From: Lumbricus terrestris | Taxonomy: Eukaryota > Annelida > Clitellata > Crassiclitellata > Lumbricidae | Direction: 5' to 3' | DNA: 64,000 nucleotides | Assembly (NCBI GenBank): GCA_949752735.1 | Contig: OX457046.1 | Span: forward strand, 30,421,177 to 30,485,176 | In this document: positions 22,590 through 55,800 of the stretch, piece by piece | Layout of the letters: each line of letters begins with the position of its first letter | Position numbering within the stretch: position 1 is the stretch's first letter | Made by a program: the position numbers and the translations under genes | Notes under the pieces: model-generated | What the model was told of the DNA's origin: nothing | What the model saw: only the letters and a program-made list of their open reading frames with translations | The model's database searches: none

Positions 22590-23015
22590 TCTATTTTGGG
22601 ATTTATAAAGCGCCTCTCACAGTACAACCTAATCAGAGGTGCTCTCAGTGCAAAGAACTCCTGGAAAAAGAAAAGTCTTAGGACAACAGGCAGAAAAAGT
22701 AAAGCTTCCAGATAAAATGTGAGCACGAATAATAGTAGGAACGCCATTCCACAGTTAATTAACGCAAATATATATATATATATATACAATATATATTTAT
22801 ATTAGAGATCATTCAGGGAAGTTTCACCAGTAAAGAAAGCATGCGTGACGAGCTGGAAGTCACTTGGAACTGGTCAGCTCTCGCAGACATGTAGAACTCA
22901 AACATAGAATGCTATCCATCTTTCATACTAAGGCAGTTCTCTTCTGCCTGGCCTGAATTGGGAGCACCTATGAGTTGCGATCTTAAAGAGGTGCTACATA
23001 AATTTCTAGTGATTT
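22590..23015. mobile_element. LINE/SINE 3' tail fragments, both orientations
   Basis: A reverse copy starts TTTATAAAGCGCCTCTCACAG and continues into sequence seen again at 36180. A forward tail at about 22950-23015 reads GGGAGCACCTATGAGTTG then AGAGGTGCTACATAAAT. An AT dinucleotide run separates them. Confidence 0.55.
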
Positions 23016-23144
23016 GTTGTTATGATGTTCAGAGTTCTGTTGTGTAGATGATGGTGAAAGATTATGGTCATACGAAACAGTGACGTCTTGGAACATACAC
23101 ATGGGTTTAGTACTACTGGTAGGGAGGGGGAGGCGGATGGAGCA

Positions 23145-23290
23145 AGGTAGAGAGGGAGAGACAGACAGCCAGATAGACAGAGACAGAAAGAGCGAGAGAG
23201 AGAGGCAGATAGAGACAGACACAGACAGACAGAGATACAGACAGAGATACAGACAGAGAGAGACAAAAACATAGACATAGACGACAGAGA
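23145..23290. repeat. (GACA)n/(GAGA)n microsatellite
   Basis: About 145 bp of imperfect GACA, GATA and GAGA repeats. Confidence 0.92.
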
Positions 23291-24514
23291 CAGAGTTTCT
23301 GTGAAACCAGGAACGACATGATGGTTTTAAAATTAAGAGTACTACATGTGGATATCCGGATGTATATCTTAGGCACAGATTTACTACATATGTTGTAACC
23401 TAATAATTGTAAAACTGTCATTTTATTACTTCAATCACAAATAAAGTCGTAAATCGTAATCAGGTCAACTCCACAACACATCGGTCCACTATGGGTACAT
23501 ATTTATGGCAAAATTTTAAACTATATCCTTCAGTTTATGAAAGTTATTTTAACTTAGTTTATGAAGAATAAGCATATTGGTATAATACTGCCGAATCCAG
23601 CTTGTGTAGTATTTGTTAATCGAGCACTAGAATCTCTCCTGGCTCGTTTTGTGCCAATATTTTGGTTATATGTCTATAATTATGTATTCGAATGTCTCAT
23701 TAGCTCATGCAGGATACTATCAGGCATTACAACTAAGTGCTGAAAGCATACCGGATCCTGGTCTTATCATCCTGTTGGGGTATTTCATTCACATTCAGCT
23801 TGGCATGAATAGAGCTATGCTGTGCTTGTGTGTATGTAATGTGTTCAATAATTAGCACTTTCCTCGTTCTGAATCCGGAAATTTATGCGTGAGATGCAAA
23901 GCGAATACGATGGATCAAATTAAGGGTTTAGATCTTGCAAGGTCTTGGTGGAAAATTTGAGACTTCTGAAAGTCGAGCAACAGTTGGTCTTGTATTGGAG
24001 ACTTCTTCTGCAGCGTCTGAGACCGTGTTTGAAATTCTGAATGCATCTAGGAGCAGCGTGTTTGAATACAGGAAAAGTTGAAGTTTCCTCAGAGACTTAC
24101 AGTGAAGACAGAGTATTGATTCAACGCTAAACGTTAAGTATAATTTCGAGGGGCAAGTTCAGTTCCTTTGGATCGCACAGTTCAACAAAAGTTGGCAATT
24201 TTTTTTTTGATTGATATTGCTCCTCTGTTTGGTCGTAGTTTCTGATTATTTGCTGCTGCAGCTGTGACTCTGTCCATGCCTTCATTTGGAAACTTCCTTG
24301 AGTTGGAGCATACGTTTTGAAATCAGAGACCTGATGAATAGTGGCTCTTGTAGTTTGCGGCGATGTTGTGTCATTGAAGCTGCTAAGAGATATGCTTGGA
24401 GTAATTCTGTGAAGTCAAGATTCTTTGATTGACTTGATTCTGTTGAGGATTTAGGATCCCTGTCGGATTTTAGTTCCAGCTATTTCCTGCTCTTTGCACT
24501 TTTTTGGTTATAAA

Positions 24515-45930
<21,416 letters not shown>

Positions 45931-45935
45931 TCGAA

Positions 45936-45941
45936 AATAAA
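45936..45941 (+). promoter_or_regulatory. Possible poly(A) signal of PINCH
   Basis: AATAAA six bases after the stop codon. Very close for a 3' UTR, so the real signal may lie further on, for example beyond the SINE at 45975-46190. Confidence 0.3.
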
Positions 45942-45974
45942 TCTCATTGCTGAGCCAAAAGTATGTGTGTATGT

Positions 45975-46190
45975 TTGTGTACTTGCTATAGCGCCACTTC
46001 AAGACTCTACTCAGAAGCACTCCCAACTACAGTGGCGACACTGATTCGGAGTTTCACGCCGAAGCGCTCTGCAATTGTGAGTGAAGGACTTGCCCAAGGT
46101 CCCTCGTCCGAGGTGGCTTGAGGTGAATTCGAACCTGCAACCCTCTGACTGCAAGGCAATGAACATGTCCACTACACCACCATGTCCCAC
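45975..46190 (-). mobile_element. tRNA-derived SINE beside the PINCH stop
   Basis: Reverse copy: CTATAGCGCCACTTCAAGAC tail, CACGCCGAAGCGCTCTGCAA and GTGAAGGACTTGCCCAAGG body, GAATTCGAACCTGCAACCC (B-box side) and CACTACACCACCATGTCCC head. About 45 bp after the stop, so it may lie within the PINCH 3' UTR in antisense. Confidence 0.88.
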
Positions 46191-46624
46191 TGGGGGCAGC
46201 TGTGGCTGTTTCAAAAATCTCTTTCCTCACCTGCAGAAGCCAGAGTTTTGATTTTACTTTGATTACTTTGAACACTTATGGTAATATCGGTTTACTTTAG
46301 CTGTGCGGTTTGCAGTATGTTCTACCTTAGTACCTGAATCACACCTTTTCACCATTTATTAAAGCTACTTTCTTTTCTTGGGGTGTATCGTGCTGGGAGC
46401 GCCTCTGATTGGTGTGCACTGTGAGAGGCACTTTATATATCTATAAATACAGTACAATAGGCCTACAAAACAATACAATACCCGGTGGTATGTTCTGCGG
46501 CTAAAATTGTGGTATTCAGCCTAAGGTGAGTTTTAATTGAGAGTGGTTATTACTCTGGTAACCTGTGCAAAATAAGTAAATTTTTTTTAAAAATAAATAA
46601 ATGTGGGCAAAACAAAAACATAGA

Positions 46625-46950
46625 TATTCGGCAAAGAAACGGTAGAAAAGGAAATCAAAGTGCGAGATGGGATGATTGAAAATGTAACGGAATTTGTATA
46701 CTTACGCAGTCTGCTGACTTTAAATTATGATTGCACACAGGACATAAAGGCAAGAACAGCAAAGGCAAAGGAATTCTTGGCAGGACTAAATAACGTAACG
46801 TGGAAGACCAAACAAATTAGTCACATGACCAAATTAAGCGTCTTAACAACAACGTGTGTGTTTAGCACAACTCTATATACCTATGAAACATGGACAATTA
46901 AATTAAAAGTGGACAAGGACAAAATCTAGCATTTGAAATGTAATGTTGTA
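46625..46950 (+). pseudogene. LINE reverse-transcriptase-associated fragment
   Basis: An 89-codon frame contains ENVTEFVYLRSLLTLNYDCT, KARTAKAKEFLAGL, LSVLTTTCVFSTTLYTYETW and TIKL, matching the conserved post-RT region (FVYLGS-----C--EI--R---A---F--L...CVFS-LLYG-ETW) of endonuclease-type LINEs. It stops soon after and has no tail seen here. A different LINE from the GGGAGCGCC-tail family cannot be excluded. Confidence 0.8.
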
Positions 46951-46999
46951 GGAGGATCTTACACTGTAATTGGACAATGACGGTGATGAATCTGGAGGT

Positions 47000-48145
47000 A
47001 CGAACTACGACAACGAAGACTAAATGCAAAGGAAGACCTAATGCAAACAGTTACGAGACAAACATTGAGTCGTGCAAGTTTTGACAGCGTACCAGTATGC
47101 AGATTACTGCCAGAAATTCCACACGTGAATCTCAGACGTCACTAAAGATTTTGGGGCATCTGATGTTTTTATCCCTATCCGTGGCTTTAACTGTCTTTGA
47201 GGCATGTTGCTGTTAAACATTCTAAGTACGGTAATTTAACAACTTTCTTGTGCTACTTTCCACAAATTTATTTTCCATCTCAGTTTTGACATTTCAGTTT
47301 TAACGTTTGTCAGATTTTCGTTGATGTTAATTCTCGTTAAAACTTTTGTTCTTGAATCGAGGTGCTTAGAAGTGTATATTTTTACCTCGCATGGGCACGA
47401 TTATGTGGTCTGTATTTTTTTACTTGCAAGTGTCAAATTTAAAAGTAACATTATTACTATTACACTATTATTGTTAAACTGTCATTTATAACACGCCTAA
47501 AGAACAAGGAATCTTGCACAAAAACGCGTAACAGGAAAGTCTACTCAACAAGTCTTAAAGTTTTTTGAAGAGCGATAATGATGAATTTACTTGGTGTGTT
47601 CAAAGTCTGAACTCCACTATAAGCATTGTCCCATAGATCTGCTTTTCCTTGCATGCTGTTCTAGTGCAACTCAAGACCTTCTGCATTTATTTTGTTAGGC
47701 GTAGATAGTGCCGTTACCTGGGAACACATCGGGAAGCCCTGTGTTTCTGAGAGGTTAATGAACAGTCCATGGTCATGGACAATGTATGCAGGCTTATATT
47801 TTTTGCTTTGAATTTGTATGCATGGCACGATTTGGACCCTCAGAAAGGTGCCAAGCTGAAGTTTGTTTTCTATTATAATCTGTACAAAACTCGTCATCTG
47901 AGAATTATCTCATTGTATCTGCACTTTTTTTCAAAAAACTTTGACAAATTTGTAAAAAAATCACTTTTGGTTCATTTTTTAATGAAATGTCTTTTTGCAA
48001 TCGCTATGCTTTTAATATGACATATGTGCATGAAATTTTGTTGTACTGAATTTATTATTTCTCTGTAAAATACTGCAAAACTTCTACCACATTTTGCCCT
48101 GAATTTAAAAAAAATGGAGATTCACTAAGATTATTTTTTAACGAC
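47000..48145. other. Intergenic, possibly decayed LINE then unassigned
   Basis: To about 47130 the sequence may continue the dead LINE. Beyond that nothing is recognised. Confidence 0.4.
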
Positions 48146-48149
48146 CTCC

Positions 48150-48304
48150 CGGTTACGCTTCGCTCTCTACTTGTGGCCCACCCGGCTGGGTTCTACAAGT
48201 CTCTCAAGTATTTTTTCTTTGCTTGTGGTTCGGCTGGGAGCGCCTCTGAGTAGTTTCTTGAAGGGGCGCTATATAAATGCTATGAATGAATGAATGAATG
48301 AATG
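48150..48304 (+). mobile_element. LINE 3' end with (GAAT)n
   Basis: Frame NDLPVTLRSLLVAHPAGFYK then SLKYFLFACGSAGSASE, stop, TTTCTTGAAGGGGCGCTATA and GAAT repeats. The cleanest example of protein end plus tail plus microsatellite for this LINE family. Confidence 0.82.
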
Positions 48305-48427
48305 AATTTTCAGGTGATGAACTGTTTCCTGACAATCGAGGATTTCGCCAGAAATGCCCGAAAAATGATCTGCTTAGCTTGTAAAAATTATTTGTGTGTA
48401 TATGTGTTTGTTTTGTTTGTTTGTATG

Positions 48428-48636
48428 TGCACTTGTTATAGCGCCCCTTCAAGCTCTCTCACTACTCAGAGGCGCTCCAGACTGCAGAGCGGACACTGCA
48501 TCGGAGTTTTACGCCGAAGCGCTGAGCAATTGTGAGTGAAGGACTTGCCCAAGGTCCTTACGCGGCGACTTAAGGTGGATTCGAACCTCGAACCTTCCGG
48601 CTTCAAGGCAACGATGCCACTACACCACCGCGTGTA
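48428..48636 (-). mobile_element. tRNA-derived SINE
   Basis: Reverse copy: TTATAGCGCCCCTTCAAGC tail, CTCAGAGGCGCTCCAGACTG, CGCCGAAGCGCTGAGCAATT, GGATTCGAACCTCGAACC and CCACTACACCACCGCG head. Confidence 0.88.
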
Positions 48637-48639
48637 GGT

Positions 48640-49364
48640 GGCCCTACCAAGTGGATCTGTGGTCCCTTTAAAGTCAATGAAGTGTTTTAATTGTTAATTT
48701 TATATAGCATTAATTTTTTATAGCATTTTGCGGATTGATTACTTCATTCTTATCATTGCGTTACGTTCTGTGGTGATCAACTAAACAATTTGATTGATTG
48801 CTGTATATATGCATGCACGACATGTACATAAGTTTGTATACTTTGTATAAAACGAAACAATTAGATTTGCATTTTTGCATGCATGTTTGTATCATGTAGA
48901 CATACGTCCACCTACTTGTAAAGTGCCTTGTAAGAGCTGGATATATTATGCGCTTAACATGGCAATATGATTTATCTAAAAAGTGTGCTTTAAGACGACT
49001 TGATATTTTTTCTCAAGCAGTCTGTTAAAAAATAGTTCGTATTAAAAAGTTTCGTGATGTATGAGGCAGCGCAATGTGCCCGCATTGTCATATACATGTA
49101 GAAGCGTGGGACCAAAAGCATAATCTGTATTTAAACACTTTAGTTCTGATAGATAACTACGTTTTTTAAAGATTTTTGCTCATATTTTTCTTACATTTTA
49201 TTTTGTTACTCCTGCATGAGAGTTGATCTCCGTACTGTCAACTTTTAATCAGCGTTCTGCATCTTACAACCAGTAACCATGCTATGGCTAAATATAGTCA
49301 GGTCTGATCTCTGGCACCTCTGATTTGGGACGGTGGGACCATCCACCTAACTTATTCGATCATC
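48640..49364. other. Intergenic, unassigned
   Basis: AT-rich, no feature recognised. Confidence 0.4.
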
Positions 49365-49372
49365 CACCGAAA

Positions 49373-50766
49373 CATGGGCGCCCACACTTAGGGGCAGGGT
49401 GGGACACATGCTCACTCCTGAAAAATCGACACCTTTTTTAAACCCCTAATTTTGGTGGGTTTTTTTTAGAGCTGTCGTTCGATTAAAAATTTTAATCGCG
49501 TTAATCGCACGATTAAAATTTTTAATCGCAAATTAACGCAATATTAACGCAATATTAATCGACGTTTTTCACATTGCCTGACATAGCTCTGTTTACTTAC
49601 TATATATATATATATAGTAGGGCTGTTGTTCGATTAAACATTTTAATCAAAATTGATCGCGCGATTAATTTTGTTAATCGCAATTAACTGCAAATTAATC
49701 GCAATAGCCTACATTTCCTTCAAATATGTTAATCTTACTATTTTATAAGGACCCTTGAAGCATAAAATTTCAACGACTGAATGCATTCTTTCTATTGCAA
49801 ACATATTCAATAACCTTTGGCTTAGGCCTATTGAATTTCTGCAGTTAACTTATTGAACAGTTTTGTATGACAGACAGAATTGACACACTGTTCAGATTAG
49901 TCAACTGCTCAAAATCCGTTAATTTTTTCATTTAAGCTACATTTAATTAAAACGATATAGGCCTACATGTGAAAACTAGACAACCGTTTTCTGACTCTCA
50001 AAATTAATTATTTATTCAGCCAACTGTAACCTATTGGCAGACCAGTTTATTTACATTGGTAAGGTCAAGGGATACTCTTATTAATTAACAATAGTAGGCC
50101 TAGGTCTAACTATTGAACCTCATTATCTAGTCACAATATTTTTCACAAGAGGTAGCGGTTCTTGCCAAACCTCGTCTCAGTTGTCCTTCTGTAAACATTT
50201 ATCAATTGAAACCTGAAATCCATTGGTCATCTCCTGGAGTTCATCCAACGTAGTCTGACGGGGTGAGAAAACAACCTTAGTGGACGATGCGATGCGGCCG
50301 ATGTCGACGGTTCATGTTAAATGCATGTTTTGGTTCGCATGCAAGCGATAATTGAGCGACGAATTGCTACAATAATACTCAAATTCTTTTTTGGAATATT
50401 TGCCAAAGAATGACTAGTTTCAAGTTTGAGCCTTCCGTTTAAAACGAGTTTTACTGCCTCTGATTCAATTTTAGCAAGATCAAATTAACGCATGCGATTA
50501 ATGCGTTAAAAATTTTAATCGCAAATTTTTTTAACGCGTTAATCGCACGCGTTAACGCGATTAAATCAACAGCCCTAGTTTTTTTCACTCTAAAGCACTA
50601 ATGCGACACAAAGTAAAACTGAGAAATTTACATTTAGAAATTTCGTTGAAAAATACCCATGCTCTTAATTTCCTGCTTTCCATTTTTCATGCTATTGCAA
50701 AAACATGTAGCAATGACCATAGTGCTTGCCCTGCCCCCCACCTGTTAAAATATGTGGGCGCCCATG
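49373..50766. mobile_element. CATGGGCGCCC MITE interrupted by another element
   Basis: Ends CATGGGCGCCCACA and TGTGGGCGCCCATG, perfect inverted repeats, with GGGGCAGGGTGGG and CCCTGCCCCCCACC just inside. The flanks CACCGAAA and CCCCTAAA match at 6 of 8. About 275 bp without the insertion at 49467-50577. Confidence 0.75.
49467..50577. mobile_element. hAT-like element (ends rich in TTAATCG)
   Basis: Ends TAGAGCTGTCGTTCGATTAA and TTAAATCAACAGCCCTA with an 8-bp duplication GTTTTTTT on both sides (low complexity, so weaker evidence). Both ends have dense ATTTTAATCGC/GCGATTAA repeats. A second left end, TAGGGCTGTTGTTCGATTAA, lies at about 49619, suggesting a copy inserted in a copy. No transposase seen. 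Confidence 0.75.
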
Positions 50767-50779
50767 CCCCTAAAAGAAA

Positions 50780-51660
50780 ATACTCCTCAGTCCTCACTTA
50801 CCAGGCGGTAACTAACTAGTAACTACCCGTTATTTTTTAAAACAATGATTGATCTGCATTGTGTTTCAGGCTGTGTATGTTTATTCAAATAGGTTATAGT
50901 GATAACAATTATGCTTAGATTTTTGGGCCACAGGGGTCACAATGTGAACCAGCTGTTAGCCCAATTATTTACGGCATTTGTGGAATCGTAATGTTACCAG
51001 CACAAACCGATATAATACATTTAGACATCTATTGCATATACTCTCAACTGCACAGGAGAATCTGTTTAAATTTGATTTTTGTTGACTTTCCTCTAATAAT
51101 TGACATTTAGTTTACGTGTCGCTACACTTGTTTCATGTCTCTACCAGCTGTAAATTTCACGTGTAAACTGTGAAACGTTTCAAGTTGAATCATACATAAT
51201 TCAGCAGACACCATTGAGCAATTTTGATGTTAACATCAGCTGCAGATATTAAACAATATTATTCTGACATCTTGAACTTCATTGTTTAGAGCAGACTGCT
51301 TTATCGTATGACTGCAGTCACTTATAGTCTAGTCTGGCTATCTTATGCCACAGTTTAACAATTTACTCATTTTGTACATTTTGTGTCACTTATACTCGCA
51401 AAGAGAGAAGGTTTAAAACATGCTTTTTAAACAGACATTATTAAAAAATGGCTTGTTTGCTTGAATATTGACTTTACTTCAGAGTTCAATACTTTTACAC
51501 GGTGTGGTGGAATTGCTTAAATTCAGTCATCAGTCAGATTATATTTTGTGGCTATTGTGCATTCAATATGATCTGTTAAACAGTCAAAGTAAACAAGACA
51601 AATTTAAACAGTTTGTGACAAAGTCTTTAGTTGGCAGAACGTATCTCACAGAATAACTAA
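50780..51660. other. Intergenic, unassigned
   Basis: No feature recognised. Confidence 0.4.
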
Positions 51661-51673
51661 ACCTTGACCTCAA

Positions 51674-51917
51674 CAGTGGCGTAGCCAGGAATTTATTATG
51701 GGGGTGTGGGAGGTTTTATGGCCTTGTAGGATGCCCTTTCTGACACCAACCCAACAGTATTACAGTAAATAAAAAGGGAATAAAGAAAAACAATTGTTAC
51801 TGCAAGCAATTGTTTTGTTTTTTCTTATTTAAGTGGATAAATAACCTTTAACAAAACTTTTCCCTAGGCCAATGGGGGCATTTTTAACCCCCAAAACCCC
51901 CCTTGTCTACGCCACTG
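51674..51917. mobile_element. hAT-like MITE (CAGTGGCGTAGCC family)
   Basis: 244 bp, CAGTGGCGTAGCCAGG to CCTTGTCTACGCCACTG, with imperfect duplication GACCTCAA/AGCCTCAA. Same family as the copy abutting PINCH exon 5. Confidence 0.82.
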
Positions 51918-52294
51918 AGCCTCAAACTTCTTATTTCGTGCCTGCTATTCACGACATAATCTTTCTATTACCACAAATCATTGCTGTATAATGTCTTGAT
52001 ATAATTATGGTAATTTTAATATCTTATTGACAAGTTTCTTGTCATCCATCTTTCCATTGGAATACTCTTTGTGTGAGTGGCACTATAGAAGTGTACTGTT
52101 TTTAAATATAAGTTGCACCAATTTATAATAATGCCACAAAATCATAAGGCGTTTTGACCTGAATAATAAGCATGTGATAAAGAAAGAAAAAATGACATAA
52201 TGCACAATAGGCAAACCTGCATAACAACTCTTATTGCTCAAGGAAGCCTTGGCTAACACAATACATTATAATATATTATAATATTATGCATGTT

Positions 52295-52480
52295 AGTGGG
52301 ACCCAGTGGTGTAGTGGTGGTTCAGTGCCTTAGAACCAGAGGATTCCAGGTTCGAATCCACCTCAAGCTGCCATGCACGAATCTTGAGCACGTCCTTCAC
52401 CTGCCGTGAAACACTGCGCTGTATTCGGGAGCGCCTCCGAGTAGCGGGCTTGAAGGGCGCTATGGCAAATGTGAGAAATA
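52295..52480 (+). mobile_element. tRNA-derived SINE, shortened
   Basis: CCAGTGGTGTAGTGGTGG head, CAGGTTCGAATCCACCTC B-box, deleted central body, TTCGGGAGCGCCTCCGAGTAG-like tail (in part) and GGGCGCTATGGCAAATG. About 160 bp beyond the PPP1R35 stop. Confidence 0.82.
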
Positions 52481-52640
52481 AGGATGTTGATAATTATATA
52501 ATTATTTTTCAAAGCCATGCCAAAAATGCATAATTAAGTACCCATATTTTTCTCAATAACGGATATATCTAAAATATATCAAAATATTTAATATAATTAT
52601 GGCTATATCCTGGGTATATCTTTTGAAAGTCTTGTAAGAC

Positions 52641-52817
52641 TCAGTTCAACCTGTCCCAGACTCGAATGTGTCTATAAACATCGAATGCTCTGTCCAAGTC
52701 CACAGTCCGCGGCCCAGTGGGCTCTTGCGTTATTCCAAACAAAGTAAAGCTGGGAGATTCCGGTTGGAGGTCTGGCGTAAAGAACTCCATGATGTCGGGT
52801 GGCTTGCTCACCATGTC
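52641..52817 (-). CDS. PPP1R35: PPP1R35-like exon 3 (C-terminus, stop)
   Basis: Acceptor CTTTCAG on the - strand. 58 codons plus TGA: DMVSKPPDIMEFFTPDLQPE, SPSFTLFGITQEP, then RAFDVYRHIRVWDRLN. The ending resembles the SPHLTLDG...HRTLRRW end of the vertebrate protein. Confidence 0.85.
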   Translation of the reverse strand, partial: DMVSKPPDIMEFFTPDLQPESPSFTLFGITQEPTGPRTVDLDRAFDVYRHIRVWDRLN

Positions 52818-55800
52818 CTGAAAGAAATAACGCCAGAATTAAAAATCGAGTCTAATAAAATAAATACAGTGCATGTGTAGTAAGGTGGCTAGCATGCTGG
52901 ACAGCCAATCAGAAAGTTTGAAGTTCAAATCTTCACTTTGAAGCAGTATTTGTAATTTCTACTCCACTTGCAACCTCAGAAAACTCGCTAAAAATTTTGA
53001 ACAATGACCGTATACAACTGACTATCGGTGGAAGATCCAGGGCTTTTTTTAACGTGCAGTTGTACACAAAATGTGCAGTTCTAAATGGATTTGTGCAGCT
53101 GTAGAAGCATTTCTGTCACAAGTTCTGTGCACTTAAAACTAGCAAAAAAGGTCATTTTCATCCGATTGGAAGTAATTTACCAAGGAGAATGAGAAAGGAA
53201 AGAAGGAGTTGTGCAGTTCTAAAAATTCCTTAAAAACAGCCCTGGGAAGATCTGGCAGCAGAGGGAGGCGATTAGCCATCTGCTCTCAAGTGCTGAAGCT
53301 AAGAAAAAAGAAGTCCAACATTTTTCACCCGTAACTCGCGACTTTTTTTAGTATGCAGTTCTACACAAAAAGTACAGCTATGCAGCTGTAATTTAAGTAT
53401 TTTTGCACAAATAAAAATAGCTAAAATTGTTCATTGTCGTCCAATTTGGATTAGTTTACCATGGAGGATGGGAAGGGATAGAAGGGAGCAAAGCAGTAAC
53501 TAGGGGTGTTTGAACATAAACACCCCAAATAAAATATGTAAAAATGAATTAATGCATTTACTAACACACTATGTAGGAAATCAGATGGTTTCATTTTGAG
53601 ACTTATTTCTATGTGATATATTATGTGTCGTCCTCAATAGTTCAATCGTTTATAGTCAAACCTGTCTAATACATAATGTTCTCAATCCAGGTTGTTCGTG
53701 GTCTTCCAAGTGCTCTCGATCCTGCTTCTTGGCCTTTCTTTGCATCCTTTGTGCAAACTCCTGAAAACCCTTCTATTCAATCGTGGCCTTAATATCGTGC
53801 TAGGTGGGGGCTCCTCTGATGATGAGCCTCTCTTGAAGTTGAGCTATATAAATCTGCAATTGCCATTACCATAATAAAAGAGCAGTTTTGCAAGAAAAGC
53901 AGGCAATTACTAAAAAAAATCGATTTTTTAATATACCCCCGAAACAAAATCATGGCTATGACCTTGGAAAGGAGTTCAGTTCTAAAACTTCCTTAACAGA
54001 AGCGCTGCCATAACTATCACAAGGGATTGGCAGAGTGTTTTTCTTAAATGCAGAGCTTTTGCTCTAGTTTTTTTTGTAGCAGACAGTTACCTGGGAATGC
54101 AGATGACATTTTGCATAAAAACCATCTTGTATCTGGTGCAAAGTCTAAGATCTGCACCCTTCCTTAACTGGTAAATAAACATTTAAATGCTTATCTCATG
54201 CACCGTTCCAGAGCTGGTAGATCTAGCAAACATCTGTTTAAATGTAATTCTTTAGAGTTTTTCAATGAATGCTATTTCTAGGCTTCATCAATAAAGAGTA
54301 TTCGTTTTCACCTCTGGCTTAACCCGTTCACCACTTTCCGGCTTGGCTTTGGCCAGCTGGGCTTCAGCGGCTCGATTCAGCAGTTCCTCTTCTTGAACAT
54401 CAAGACTGAGCAGGTTAGTGTACAGAGCAGATTCAGCGTTCAGCTTCGCATAAGCCTAAAACATCGACATATCACAATGCCATCTCAGTAAAGCACAGCT
54501 TTGCACAGTCTACATACATCAAATTTCAACCATGCATGTATTTAATAGGCAAATTAGACTGTCTTGTCTCTAGCCGTTATCGATCCAAAAGCTGGCCGCA
54601 CTCTGAACCGTCTGTCTCCAAATGTATCTTTCCTCTTTCGTCCTCAATAGTTCAATCGTCATAGTCAAACTTGTCTTAGAAGACAAAATGTCCTCAATCC
54701 AGGTTGTTCGTCGTCTTCCACGTGCTCTTGATCCTGCTTCTTGGCCTTTCTTTATGCAAACTTTGTACAAACTCTTGAAGACCCTTCTATTCATCGTGGC
54801 CTCATCATGCTAGGTGGGAGCTCTTCTGATCAGCCTCTCTTGAAGTTGAGCTATATAAATCTGCTATTACCATAATAACAGAGCAGTTTGTTTAACCATA
54901 AATCCTTATCTTGCCTCACACATGGAGCAACAAACTTGACAGCATTTCATAGCAATGGCAAAAAACTTCTTTTAAAACAATCTTCTACAAGTTCTCAACA
55001 ACATACCTTTTCGTCAATCTTGCCCTTCAGCTTAGGATCTAAATTTCCCCTGAGAACGGCATGCCTGTCAAACCCTTTCGCCCTCAGCTCGGCCATCTCC
55101 CTCGTCAATCGAAGGGTCGAATTGAGTTCCGGTCTTGCGAGAACACCCCCCATCGTAGCGCCAGCCCCACCTGAAGCAAAACCCTGCGAGCCGCCAGTCT
55201 TCAGTCTCATCTTTTCCAACACATCGCCACTTCGAACCAGGCCAGCGCGAGGCCGTGAGCGACTAACCGTAGCGGCAGACAGGGACTCGGACTTCTTGCC
55301 CGTTGACATACGAGCACCGACCGGTTTACTCAATGAACTGTTATATGCAGTGCGCAGGTCGGAGGCCATGACCGAAATAGGTTCGCAATCGGTCGAATTC
55401 GCTAGACTTAAATCCAGTTCTGGGTCGGTAAGGCCAAAGCTGTTGAAATCGTTCGTCAACGAACTCATGTAGTTGCGGCAGACCTCGTCGGCACACATTT
55501 CACCGGTTGAATCGCTATGCAGAGACGATCTTTCCGAATCTTCCGGGGAGAAGTCGTCCCGAGGATCCGCGGACGAGAGATCGATTCGTACGATCGGAGG
55601 CGACTCCAGTTCGCGACCGTACGGCGTTAGGAGCGCTTCCGGTGATGCGTTGCGCTCCTCAGACGAGTTCATGACACTGCTGAGGTCGGTAGAGACATCT
55701 GGTGACAGGTGATGAACGGCGACATTCTGATCGAAATGAACTTTTGATTGTCGTAGACTCGAGCTGGTGTATTCGGTGACGTCGGTCGAGTTCAACTTCA

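Noticed and set aside
54622..54813. + strand frame in PPP1R35 intron 1
   Set aside because: It lies on a repeat present twice in the introns, and the opposite strand fits a LINE fragment better.
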